Origin: Deltaproteobacteria bacterium
GTDB lineage: Bacteria; Desulfobacterota; Desulfovibrionia; Desulfovibrionales; Desulfovibrionaceae
Direction: 5' to 3'
NCBI GenBank assembly: GCA_031285295.1
Contig: JAITWK010000037.1
Location: forward strand, 1 to 64,000
Length of the DNA: 64,000 nucleotides
The notes below the pieces were generated by a model. It was given only the letters and a program-made list of their open reading frames with translations. It made no database searches and was not told where the DNA came from. Each line of letters starts with the position of its first letter. Position 1 is the stretch's first letter. Made by a program: the position numbers and the translations under genes. Positions 44,854 to 51,768 of this stretch are shown piece after piece.

Positions 44854-45546
44854 ATGAAAAGACTGCCCGCGCCTGTTATATTGTTTTGCCTGACCCTGAT
44901 TTTTATGGCTCTCCCGTTATTCGGCCTCCTGGCCCCGACAGCGTTGTCCGCTGTTTCTGCCCAGGCCGCTTCTGCGGAAGCCCCGCAAAATCTCCCGGCC
45001 ATCCTGCAAAAAGCCATTGATAACCGTGACGCTGAAACGGCTGCCGCCCGTCTGGATTTTGATCGCATCATGGCGGATTTTTTCAAAACCGCGCTACCGC
45101 AAATAAAGGCCGCTGCCGAATCCGGCAGCATCAGCCTGCCGCAGCCGCTGCCCATGCTCTTGGGAAGCCTTGGCTCCGATGCCATGGGAGCCGGACAGGC
45201 GGCCCAGGTATTGATGGCCTCCGAGGTTCGCAAATTCACCCTGTACGGCATCGCTTCCGGCAGCTTTGCCGGTAAGCCGCTGCCGCCAGCGGAGCTCGCT
45301 GGCCTGGACGGCGGCCTCTTCCTCTCCTTCGGCAGAATTTCCGTGGCACGCAAGGAATTCTCGCCGGGCAAGCTGATCAGCCGTCAGGGAACTAACGCGC
45401 TGATCCAAACCTCGTTGTTTGACCATGACAGCCGCCGGGTATATGATCTCAAACTGGCGCTGGAGTTACGCGACAGCCGCTGGGTGGCCGTTGGCATTGC
45501 CAACGCGGCCGCGCTCACGGAAACGCTGTTAAAGGAAGCGCAGTAG
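44854..45546 (+). CDS. Exported protein of unknown function
   Basis: 230-residue protein I do not recognise. It begins MKRLPAP with a long hydrophobic segment and an SAQAASA-type signal-peptidase I site near residue 42, so it is probably periplasmic. The mature part is about 190 residues, rich in Ala and Leu, without cysteines or an evident catalytic motif. ATG 44854 is preferred because AACGGGGT lies just upstream and it gives a standard signal peptide; an in-frame ATG at 44782 would place the signal sequence internally. It is first of three consecutive exported-protein genes. Confidence 0.7.
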   Translation: MKRLPAPVILFCLTLIFMALPLFGLLAPTALSAVSAQAASAEAPQNLPAILQKAIDNRDAETAAARLDFDRIMADFFKTALPQIKAAAESGSISLPQPLPMLLGSLGSDAMGAGQAAQVLMASEVRKFTLYGIASGSFAGKPLPPAELAGLDGGLFLSFGRISVARKEFSPGKLISRQGTNALIQTSLFDHDSRRVYDLKLALELRDSRWVAVGIANAAALTETLLKEAQ

Positions 45547-45631
45547 CGCAGGCGCTAGCTCACACGAGCGTTTTTGCAGCCAAAATCCAGTTCGAGTGGT
45601 CTTGCCCGTAAATATCTGAGGGAGCAAATCA

Positions 45632-46660
45632 ATGCGGAACTATCATTACAAATTACGCGGTCTGCTCCTGTTCGCCTTCACGCTGGCTCTGGCCGCAACA
45701 GCCACCCGCCCGGTCCGGGAGGCCGCGGCCCTTCAGGCCTTGCTGCCCTACCCTTCCCAGGATAGCGTAATCCTGCACCCCTATGACCCTGGCGATGCCA
45801 GCGGCAAGCTGCTGCTCCTGATGCGGCCTTTTTATGCCAGCTTAAGCGGGCGCGATTTTACAATTCAGTCAAGGCCGGGGCGTGGCGGGGCCTCTGCCTG
45901 GAACCACATCGGATCCATGGATGACAACGCTTCCATGAGCGATGATGGCTACGCCCTCACCCTTACGGACCTGCCCAATCTGGCCCTGTTATCCCAACGC
46001 ACCCATCCGGCCTTTGATATTAATGAACTGCGCAACGCCTGCCTGCTGGCCTCCATGCCGCTGATGCTCTGGACACCGGCGGATAGCAAGTTGGCCGATC
46101 TCTACGACCTGGTGGGGCGGGCCAGGGAAAATCCCGGGCAAATCGTGCTTGCCGGTCTGGGTGTGGGTACGGTGCAGCATCTGGCCAATCTGCGTCTGGA
46201 TCGGCTCGCCGGAATAAAAACTACTTTTATTTCCTACTCGGGCGACTCCAGTGCCAGACAGGCCGCGCTGGATGGTAAGGCGTTGGCCTTCTGGGGACAT
46301 AGCGATCCGGCCCTGGCTCTGGCGCTGACTGCGGAGGGCAGACGCGCCTGTCGGCCGCTGGCCGTGGCCGCCACCCAGCGCCACCCGCTTTTTCCTGAAA
46401 CGCCTACTTTTGCCGAACTGGGTTACGATCTGATTGAAATTTCGCATTTCGGCCTGGCTATTTCCGCCAAGACCAATGCCAAAACCAGTCAGTCTGTCAG
46501 CGCCGCCTGGCTGAATCTGGCCAGAAATCAGGACTTTCAAAAAGCAATTGAACGGGCCGGTTTTACGCCCGCTCCGGTGGGCGCTTTTGAACTGAGTACC
46601 TATCTGAACAGCCTGCTGGCTTATTATGCGGAGCAGCGTGCGGACTACAATCTGCAATAG
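45632..46660 (+). CDS. TctC/Bug-family periplasmic solute-binding protein
   Basis: 342-residue exported protein with an N-terminal signal sequence (residues about 8-33). It resembles the Bug/TctC family that binds carboxylates for tripartite TctABC uptake: RPGRGGAS near the ligand-loop position, a G-x-GT-Q segment (GLGVGTVQHLA) and ETPTFAELGYDL at the family-typical C-terminal motif. No TctA or TctB membrane genes are adjacent, so it may serve a distant permease or a sensor. GAGGGAG precedes ATG 45632. The family is fairly sure, the ligand unknown. Confidence 0.75.
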   Translation: MRNYHYKLRGLLLFAFTLALAATATRPVREAAALQALLPYPSQDSVILHPYDPGDASGKLLLLMRPFYASLSGRDFTIQSRPGRGGASAWNHIGSMDDNASMSDDGYALTLTDLPNLALLSQRTHPAFDINELRNACLLASMPLMLWTPADSKLADLYDLVGRARENPGQIVLAGLGVGTVQHLANLRLDRLAGIKTTFISYSGDSSARQAALDGKALAFWGHSDPALALALTAEGRRACRPLAVAATQRHPLFPETPTFAELGYDLIEISHFGLAISAKTNAKTSQSVSAAWLNLARNQDFQKAIERAGFTPAPVGAFELSTYLNSLLAYYAEQRADYNLQ

Positions 46661-46669
46661 GATAAGTTT

Positions 46670-47326
46670 ATGAAAAATATTCCGTTTAGGCTAACCGCCA
46701 TTCTTGCCTTGTGGCTGATTTTGGGTGGAACCGCCCTGGCCACGACCGCTCCGACCCAAGCGCCAGCAGATCCGGCTCCCGCGCCAGAGTTCATGGAAGG
46801 CGATCTGCTGTTTCAGGGCACGATCTCCCCGCAAAGCGCGGCCATCAAACTGGCTACCGGTTCGCGTTATACGCATTGCGCCATTGTGCTGGAAAAAGAC
46901 GGTCAGTTGCAGGTATTTGAGGCGATCAGCAAAATCGGCTGGACTACAATCGAACAGTGGACCCGGCGCGGCGTGGACGGGCACTATGTGCTTATGCGCC
47001 TGAAGGATGCATCGGTGCTTACGCCGCAAGCGCTGGCCGCCATGCGCCGCGATACGGCCAATTATTACAACAAGGATTACGACCTGCTATTTCAGTGGTC
47101 GGACGACAAGCAATACTGCTCGGAACTGGTCTGGAAAATCTATCAGCGCAATGCCGGGCTGGAGCTTGGCAAGCTGAAAGGCTTTGCCGATTACAGGCTG
47201 GACAGTGAAGAGGTGCGCCGCATCATCCGCCAGCGTTACGGCACAGATTTGCCCACCGGCGAAAAGGTAATCGCTCCGTCCGACCTGATGGCCTCGGATT
47301 TACTGGAAGTTGTTTATCAGAATTAA
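46670..47326 (+). CDS. YiiX-like permuted NlpC/P60 (papain-fold) exported protein
   Basis: 218-residue protein with an N-terminal signal sequence (about 5-26). The fold signature of YiiX/YebB-type permuted papain-like enzymes is visible: GDLLFQ, then SRYTHCAIV with the catalytic His, and later YCSELVWKIY with the catalytic Cys. Such enzymes act as amidases or hydrolases on peptidoglycan peptides or lipids; the substrate here is unknown. It starts 9 bases after the TctC-like gene and is probably co-transcribed. It converges on the orphan PrdD-like gene. Confidence 0.8.
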   Translation: MKNIPFRLTAILALWLILGGTALATTAPTQAPADPAPAPEFMEGDLLFQGTISPQSAAIKLATGSRYTHCAIVLEKDGQLQVFEAISKIGWTTIEQWTRRGVDGHYVLMRLKDASVLTPQALAAMRRDTANYYNKDYDLLFQWSDDKQYCSELVWKIYQRNAGLELGKLKGFADYRLDSEEVRRIIRQRYGTDLPTGEKVIAPSDLMASDLLEVVYQN

Positions 47327-47373
47327 TACCGCCCGGTTACTACAGTCAGGCCAGGCAACAAAGTCTCGTGCCG

Positions 47374-48684
47374 CTAGCTCATGGAGCGGATCACGCCATC
47401 CATATACTCATTTGGACTGAGCAGCAGCGGCAGGTTATGCGTAAAATCCATGATTGACCGCGACTCGATAAATCCACCCGGATCCTTGGGGAAAAGCGCG
47501 GTATCGCCCATGGCGCTCACGCCGGAAGTCATTTTCACCAAAGCCACGCGCAACAGATCCGGCCTGGCTGTTTCAATCAGCTTACGGCGTGCCGCCGCCT
47601 GATAGCGGTTCAATTCGCGGATAGCGGTGCGGACCTCGCCGATCACGATATCCGAAGCCAGATGCGCGGCCATAATCCCTTCACGGGTTTTGGCCTCACC
47701 CTCCTTGAGCAGAACATCAACATGGATGATGTAATCTTCCGGGGCCGGAGTGCCGGGACGCCCCAGGCGCACGCAGTTTTTCAAAATGCCGGTGGCCGCC
47801 CCGGCGTTGATGGGCTGGAAGCCAGCGCTATCCACCGCCGTAAGCATGAGCTGCGCACCGGTCAGCAAATTGGTGTCGCCTTCGCCCAAATCGCCTTCGA
47901 TTTTGGCGGCCAGCGGAGCGAAATCCAGAATGGCGTTCACGAATACATCCAGATGCCCCGGCTCAATGATGCTTACGCTTATCTTTTCCAGACGTTGCAG
48001 CAGCTGATCGCCCTCGCCCTTCCAGGCAAAAACCTTCTTTTCCAGTTCGCGCAGGTTCAGGCGCAGGACGCCGTCGGACAGTTCGACCGAACTGGTGGTG
48101 CTACCGGACAAATTAACCGGGCCAGCCGGGCTGCTGGCCTCCACCGAGCGTAACGGAAATTCGAAAATTTGCAGCTTGCGTTGCAGCCGCGACTGCGACG
48201 GATCAATAATGCGGCCGGGGTTTTTGCGCCGAATCTTGTTTTTCAACATGCCGATGGCTTTTACAGCGTCCAGTTCCACGGCGGTATTATCGCCAATCAC
48301 GCCGTTTTCCACGCCTTCGGCTGTTTTGTTCAAATCAACAATGCAGTCCATGTAGGGGTTGGTGACCACAAAGGCGGCCTGCACTCCGGCGAAGCTGAGG
48401 CCCACCAGCGGAATGCCCTGCTTGCCGATAAATTCAATGACCGAAGCGAAATCCACATGCGCGTTGCCCCAGGCATCAATGCACACCAGCACGCCGTCCG
48501 GGCGCGTCTGCGCGGCCATGATCGCCGTGCGACGGGCCACAAAACGCTTGTGCGTGCAATCATCGGAAGTGGCCTGCAAAATCACGCCGGTAAAATCAAT
48601 ATCCGGGTCGGCCCAAAGCCTGGAGGCCAGAGGATCGCGGTAATGATGCAGCGTAGTTTCCTTGGTGGATGGGCTGGTGGACAT
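47374..48684 (-). CDS. Orphan PrdD-like protein (second copy)
   Basis: 436-residue homologue of the PrdD encoded at 62853. The two share KETTLHH near residue 10, GVIL-type strands, DFASVIEFIG, VVTNPYMDCIVDLNKT, LDFAPLAAK, LTAVDSAGFQP, GRPGTPAPEDY and GIMAAHLASD. Like PrdD it is a domain-order permutation of PrdA. It differs at the start: MSTSPSTKE, against MGCGPSTKE in the cluster copy, so it lacks Cys3. It carries a middle linker of about 40 residues rich in Ser and Pro. It is complete, so its end (MDGVIRSMS) shows what the cut-off copy may lack. It stands alone, between an exported hydrolase gene and SRP RNA. Role unknown. Confidence 0.85.
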   Translation of the reverse strand: MSTSPSTKETTLHHYRDPLASRLWADPDIDFTGVILQATSDDCTHKRFVARRTAIMAAQTRPDGVLVCIDAWGNAHVDFASVIEFIGKQGIPLVGLSFAGVQAAFVVTNPYMDCIVDLNKTAEGVENGVIGDNTAVELDAVKAIGMLKNKIRRKNPGRIIDPSQSRLQRKLQIFEFPLRSVEASSPAGPVNLSGSTTSSVELSDGVLRLNLRELEKKVFAWKGEGDQLLQRLEKISVSIIEPGHLDVFVNAILDFAPLAAKIEGDLGEGDTNLLTGAQLMLTAVDSAGFQPINAGAATGILKNCVRLGRPGTPAPEDYIIHVDVLLKEGEAKTREGIMAAHLASDIVIGEVRTAIRELNRYQAAARRKLIETARPDLLRVALVKMTSGVSAMGDTALFPKDPGGFIESRSIMDFTHNLPLLLSPNEYMDGVIRSMS

Positions 48685-48696
48685 GTGGTTCTCTCC

Positions 48697-48725
48697 TTGA
48701 CAAAAAGCCCTGATGCCAATAAAGA
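48697..48725 (+). promoter_or_regulatory. Promoter of the SRP RNA gene
   Basis: TTGACA (48697-48702) is a perfect -35. TAAAGA (48720-48725) lies 17 bases on, and the RNA begins about 10 bases later. It overlaps the leader of the divergent PrdD-like gene (start 48684). Confidence 0.7.
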
Positions 48726-48734
48726 AAGCGGATC

Positions 48735-48818
48735 AGGAGCCGGGCGGCGGTTACGCCGCCAACCCCGTCAGGTCCGAAAGGAAGCAGCGGTAACGGTTGT
48801 GCCGGGTGTCCGGCTCCT
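48735..48818 (+). ncRNA. ffs: Signal recognition particle RNA (4.5S, small bacterial type)
   Basis: An 84-base hairpin RNA closed by AGGAGCCGG/CCGGCTCCT. The conserved Ffh-binding region is visible as GTCAGGTCCGAAAGGAAGCA followed by the GGTAA side of the symmetric loop; the tetraloop-like tip is GGCGG/CCGCC with a TTACG-type cap on the other half. With Ffh it targets nascent membrane proteins. A consensus promoter and a strong terminator flank it. The usual GGTCCGG reads GGTCCGA here. Confidence 0.95.
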
Positions 48819-48819
48819 A

Positions 48820-48856
48820 AAAGGCGCGAAGCTTGCAGGCTTCGCGCCTTTCATTT
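48820..48856 (+). terminator. Terminator of ffs
   Basis: AAAGGCGCGAAGC and GCTTCGCGCCTTT form a perfect 13-bp stem with a 6-base loop, followed by CATTTT, directly after the SRP RNA. Confidence 0.92.
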
Positions 48857-48870
48857 TACTACGTCACAAG

Positions 48871-48993
48871 TAGTGCCTCAGTTTGCCGTCAGACAAGAAA
48901 GGCAAATTTTCGGCGACGGGAGTGTACTCTTATCGTACTCGACAGGAGCCGAAAACGATGCCTGACGCAGTATCACGGCAAAATCAGGCACTA
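48871..48993. repeat. Full intergenic palindromic element, copy 6
   Basis: 123 bp, arms TAGTGCCT/AGGCACTA, then TTTGCCGT/ACGGCAAA, inner stem TTTTCGGC/GCCGAAAA, core GTGTACTCTT...CGTACTCGAC on the + strand. It ends 2 bases before the LUD-gene stop codon. Confidence 0.92.
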
Positions 48994-48995
48994 CC

Positions 48996-49664
48996 CTAGT
49001 ATCCGTGATCCTCGTTGATCAACAGAACATGAATCTTCTTGGCCGGGAAGCAGCGTTCCGTCAGCACCCAGTAGTTGCAAACACGTCCGCTGCTTTTGCA
49101 GTCCATGCAGGAGCCGGTTTTGGTGCAGGGGTTGGTCTTGTTCAGACGAATGTTATTGCCCGGAGCCGCAAAACCCCGAATATGCGCCACGCCCGCGTCC
49201 AGATCGTCTACAATTTTATTGCGTCCGGCAAAGATTACCACCTTGCTTGGCCCAAAACACATGGCAGCTACCCGGTTGCCGAAGCCGTCCAGGTTGAGCA
49301 GGCGTCCATCACGCAGCAGTGCGTTGGTGGAGGTGACAAAAAGATCGGAAATCAGGCCCTGACGCCGCATCGCAATGCCCTGTTCCGGCGTCAGGCCAGG
49401 GGCGTAGGGATTGTTGAAAACGATGTCCTTGCGGCTGTTTATATATTCATAAAAACCGCTCAGGCGCACGGTTTCCGAACCGCCAACCCCCACGCTGGCC
49501 GGTTTGACTTCCGGGAGCAGGGTGTTTTTGAAATAATCCATGGCCGCAGCCATATCCGTATGTACGGTAGCCGCGAAACCGTTGTCTTCCAAGGACTTGG
49601 CCGTTTCGGCCAGGCGCAGTTCCCAAACTTTTTCCAGGGGAACCAGGGCAGTTTTTCCGCTCAT
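48996..49664 (-). CDS. LUD-domain protein (LutC/YkgG family)
   Basis: 222-residue protein of the LUD family (lactate utilisation, LutC/YkgG; DUF162). Characteristic features are VGVGGSETVRLSG near residue 60, the TSTNALLRDGRLLNLDGFGNRVAA block (core DGFGNRVA), and FAGRNKIVDDLDAGVAHIRGFAAP, core GRNKIV. A C-terminal Cys-rich stretch (CTKTGSCMDC...RVC) is common in this subgroup of stand-alone LUD proteins and may bind metal. No LutA or LutB partners are adjacent. Biochemical role unknown. The 3' end abuts repeat copy 6. Confidence 0.87.
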   Translation of the reverse strand: MSGKTALVPLEKVWELRLAETAKSLEDNGFAATVHTDMAAAMDYFKNTLLPEVKPASVGVGGSETVRLSGFYEYINSRKDIVFNNPYAPGLTPEQGIAMRRQGLISDLFVTSTNALLRDGRLLNLDGFGNRVAAMCFGPSKVVIFAGRNKIVDDLDAGVAHIRGFAAPGNNIRLNKTNPCTKTGSCMDCKSSGRVCNYWVLTERCFPAKKIHVLLINEDHGY

Positions 49665-49768
49665 TTGTTCTTTCCTCTTAGGTTAACGGTTAAAAGATCA
49701 ACTCGTTTGTTATGGGATTTGTAAAACCAGGCTAAATTTTTGTGATACTTTCACTTTAGCTAATCCTG

Positions 49769-49892
49769 TAGCGTTTCAGGTTGCCGTCAGACAAGGAAGG
49801 CGAGTTTTTTGCGAAGGGACGTGTACTCTTTTGGTACTCGACCGGAGAAAAAAACGATGCCTGACACAGTATCACGGCAACCTGAAACGCTA
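49769..49892. repeat. Full intergenic palindromic element, copy 7
   Basis: 124 bp, arms TAGCGTTTCAGG/CCTGAAACGCTA, a perfect 12-bp match to each other but different from the other copies. Core GTGTACTCTT...GGTACTCGAC on the + strand. Its last three bases are the tmk stop codon. Confidence 0.93.
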
Positions 49893-50516
49893 CAGAGCTT
49901 TGGCCAGGTAAGGTGCAATCCTGGCAAACACCTCTTCCGGGCTGCCAGAAGCGTCAATCAGGCGGATGCGCTCCGGGTGCAGCGCGGCCCACTGCCGGTA
50001 ACCATCGCGCACTTTGGCGTGAAAAGCCAGCGCTTCAGCTTCAAAACGCCCTTCGCTCTCGGCCAGTCCCTGCTCCTGATTGCGCCGTCTGGCCCGCTCC
50101 AGGCCGACCTCAACATCCAGATCCAGCACCAGGGTCAAATCCGGCCACAGGCCCTTTACAGCCAAATCGTTCAGGCGGAAAAGTTCCTGCGGGTCCAGCC
50201 CGCGCCCATAGCCCTGATAAACGATAGTGGAATCCGCGAAGCGATCCGAAAGCACGGTTCGTCCACTCGCCAGGGCGGGGCGAATTATCTCTTCCACATG
50301 TTGCGCTCGATCGGCCAGATAGAGAAAAAGTTCGGCTTCGGAAGAAATACGGCTGGAGGTATGCAAAAGCAGAGAGCGCAGGGAGGCACCAAGCCCGGAG
50401 CCGCCCGGCTCACGAGTTTGCACGGCATTGCAGCCCTGCTCCGCCAGCCACTCCAGACTGCGCCGCAGGGCCGTGCCTTTGCCGGAACCCTCTATGCCTT
50501 CGAAAGTAATGAACAT
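49890..50516 (-). CDS. tmk: Thymidylate kinase
   Basis: 208-residue P-loop kinase that phosphorylates dTMP to dTDP for DNA synthesis. The P-loop is [11 protein letters not shown] (4-14), the substrate motif REPGGS is at 35-40, and [13 protein letters not shown] carries the DR(Y/F/H) family signature. The lid contains ARRRNQEQG. Length is standard. Its start lies inside the 3' end of the yhaM-like gene (25-base overlap), so the two are co-transcribed. The stop codon is supplied by repeat copy 7. Confidence 0.95.
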   Translation of the reverse strand: MFITFEGIEGSGKGTALRRSLEWLAEQGCNAVQTREPGGSGLGASLRSLLLHTSSRISSEAELFLYLADRAQHVEEIIRPALASGRTVLSDRFADSTIVYQGYGRGLDPQELFRLNDLAVKGLWPDLTLVLDLDVEVGLERARRRNQEQGLAESEGRFEAEALAFHAKVRDGYRQWAALHPERIRLIDASGSPEEVFARIAPYLAKAL

Positions 50517-51604
50517 TGCGTTTCCTGCGCCTTGCCTGATGTTTTATCGTTGCCCGCACCACCAGCTTCGCCGGAGCCGTCCGCGCCGCCAGCTCTGCAC
50601 ATTCTGCCCGCTCTGGCAGAAGTGCGCACACCAACTGCTTCCGGGCTGGCTACGGCCCGGAACAAAGCCCGCTCCAGACCGGGAACGTAGCTTGACCAGC
50701 CGCTTTCGTCCGCTGGCACGCCCTCAAGGGCCTGCTGAACCTGATTGAGCTTGGCGTCCAGATTATCCGCGTAGTGCAGGGCCATGGCCTCGGCGGTGGC
50801 GGGCAGCGTGGGTGAACCAAACTCGCGGGTGCCGTGGTGACTGAGCAGCAGATGCTTGAGATGCTCGGCCAGTTCCGGCTCCAGCCCGCTTTTTTGCAAC
50901 AGCGGCTCAATTTTTTCCACCGCTATGCCAATATGACCGAGCAGACGTCCGGTACTGGTGTAATCCACCACCAACCCGGAACTCAGTTCCCAAATCTTGC
51001 CCAGATCATGGCAGAGCGCCCCGGCCAGCAAAACCTGACGATCCAGTTGCGGATAAAGATCCGCCAAACACAGGCAAAGCCTGCAAACACTGAGCGTATG
51101 TTCAAGCAGGCCGCCCGCGTAAGCGTGGTGCATGGCCTTGGCTGCCGGTGATATGCGCAGTCTGGAGATTATTTCTTCGTTACGCAGCAGATTGCGGTAA
51201 AATTTTATCCAGGGCTTGTGGCTGAAAGTTTCCCGGCAAAGCGCCTCAAGCTCGGTCAGCATGCTTTCACTGTCGTGACGGCTGGACGCGACAAAATCGG
51301 CCAGATTCACGGCGTCCCGTTCCTCCACTTCCAGCAGGCGCATGGCATCGACGGCTATTTCATTGCGTTCGCGGTAAACTACCACGCGCCCCTGCACTTC
51401 TACCAGCGCACCGGCTTTCAAATCCGGAAAATTCTGCGCGAGCGGGCTCCAGATTTTGCCTTCCACTTTACCTGAAGTATCCCGGAATTCTACCCGCCAG
51501 TAAGGGCCGTTGCGGGCCTGATTTTGCTGGGCGGCCGCCAGCAGAAAAATCCCGTCCACCTGACCGCCCGCCTCCAGTTCGGCCACAAATTGCTTCTTTT
51601 CCAT
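50492..51604 (-). CDS. YhaM-like 3'-5' exoribonuclease (OB fold plus HD domain)
   Basis: 370-residue protein with an N-terminal OB-fold nucleic-acid-binding region (about 10-85; GKIWSPL, GRVVVYR) and an HD phosphohydrolase domain in the middle: [18 protein letters not shown], and the HHG motif of [13 protein letters not shown]. This order matches YhaM/CBF1 3'-5' exonucleases. About 60 C-terminal residues are Ala/Gly/Ser-rich and appear disordered ([16 protein letters not shown]). ATG 51604 (MEKKQFV) is preferred over an extension to 51637. It overlaps tmk. Confidence 0.85.
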   Translation of the reverse strand: MEKKQFVAELEAGGQVDGIFLLAAAQQNQARNGPYWRVEFRDTSGKVEGKIWSPLAQNFPDLKAGALVEVQGRVVVYRERNEIAVDAMRLLEVEERDAVNLADFVASSRHDSESMLTELEALCRETFSHKPWIKFYRNLLRNEEIISRLRISPAAKAMHHAYAGGLLEHTLSVCRLCLCLADLYPQLDRQVLLAGALCHDLGKIWELSSGLVVDYTSTGRLLGHIGIAVEKIEPLLQKSGLEPELAEHLKHLLLSHHGTREFGSPTLPATAEAMALHYADNLDAKLNQVQQALEGVPADESGWSSYVPGLERALFRAVASPEAVGVRTSARAGRMCRAGGADGSGEAGGAGNDKTSGKAQETQCSLLSKA

Positions 51605-51643
51605 TCTTATTTTCCGTAGCCCCTCATATTTGGTCAAGCCTGG

Positions 51644-51766
51644 TAACGCCTAAGTTTACCGTCAGACAAGGAAGGCAAGTTTTCGGCGATGGAAGTGTGC
51701 TCTTCCCGTACTCGACCAGAGTCGAAAACGATGCCTGACGCAGTATCACGGCAAAACCAGGCGTTA
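51644..51766. repeat. Full intergenic palindromic element, copy 8
   Basis: 123 bp, arms TAACGCC/GGCGTTA, then GTTTACCGT/ACGGCAAAAC, inner stem TTTTCGGC/GTCGAAAA, core variant GTGTGCTCTT...CGTACTCGAC. It ends 2 bases before the mutL stop codon. Confidence 0.9.
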
Positions 51767-51768
51767 CC

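Noticed and set aside
48833-49018. Short open frames running through repeat cores (for example with CTLIVLDRS-type peptides)
   Set aside because: The same peptide recurs because the DNA core is conserved. These frames lack ribosome sites and start and stop differently in each copy.
9561-51766. Repeat elements as integron attC sites
   Set aside because: Like attC they are imperfect palindromes with variable arms, but the GTTRRRY/RYYYAAC core sites are absent, the genes between them are ordinary housekeeping genes in both directions, and no integrase is present.
9561-51766. Repeat elements as a CRISPR array or insertion-sequence ends
   Set aside because: Copies are kilobases apart with unrelated genes between. 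There is no spacer pattern, no transposase, no target-site duplication visible, and the arms differ between copies.
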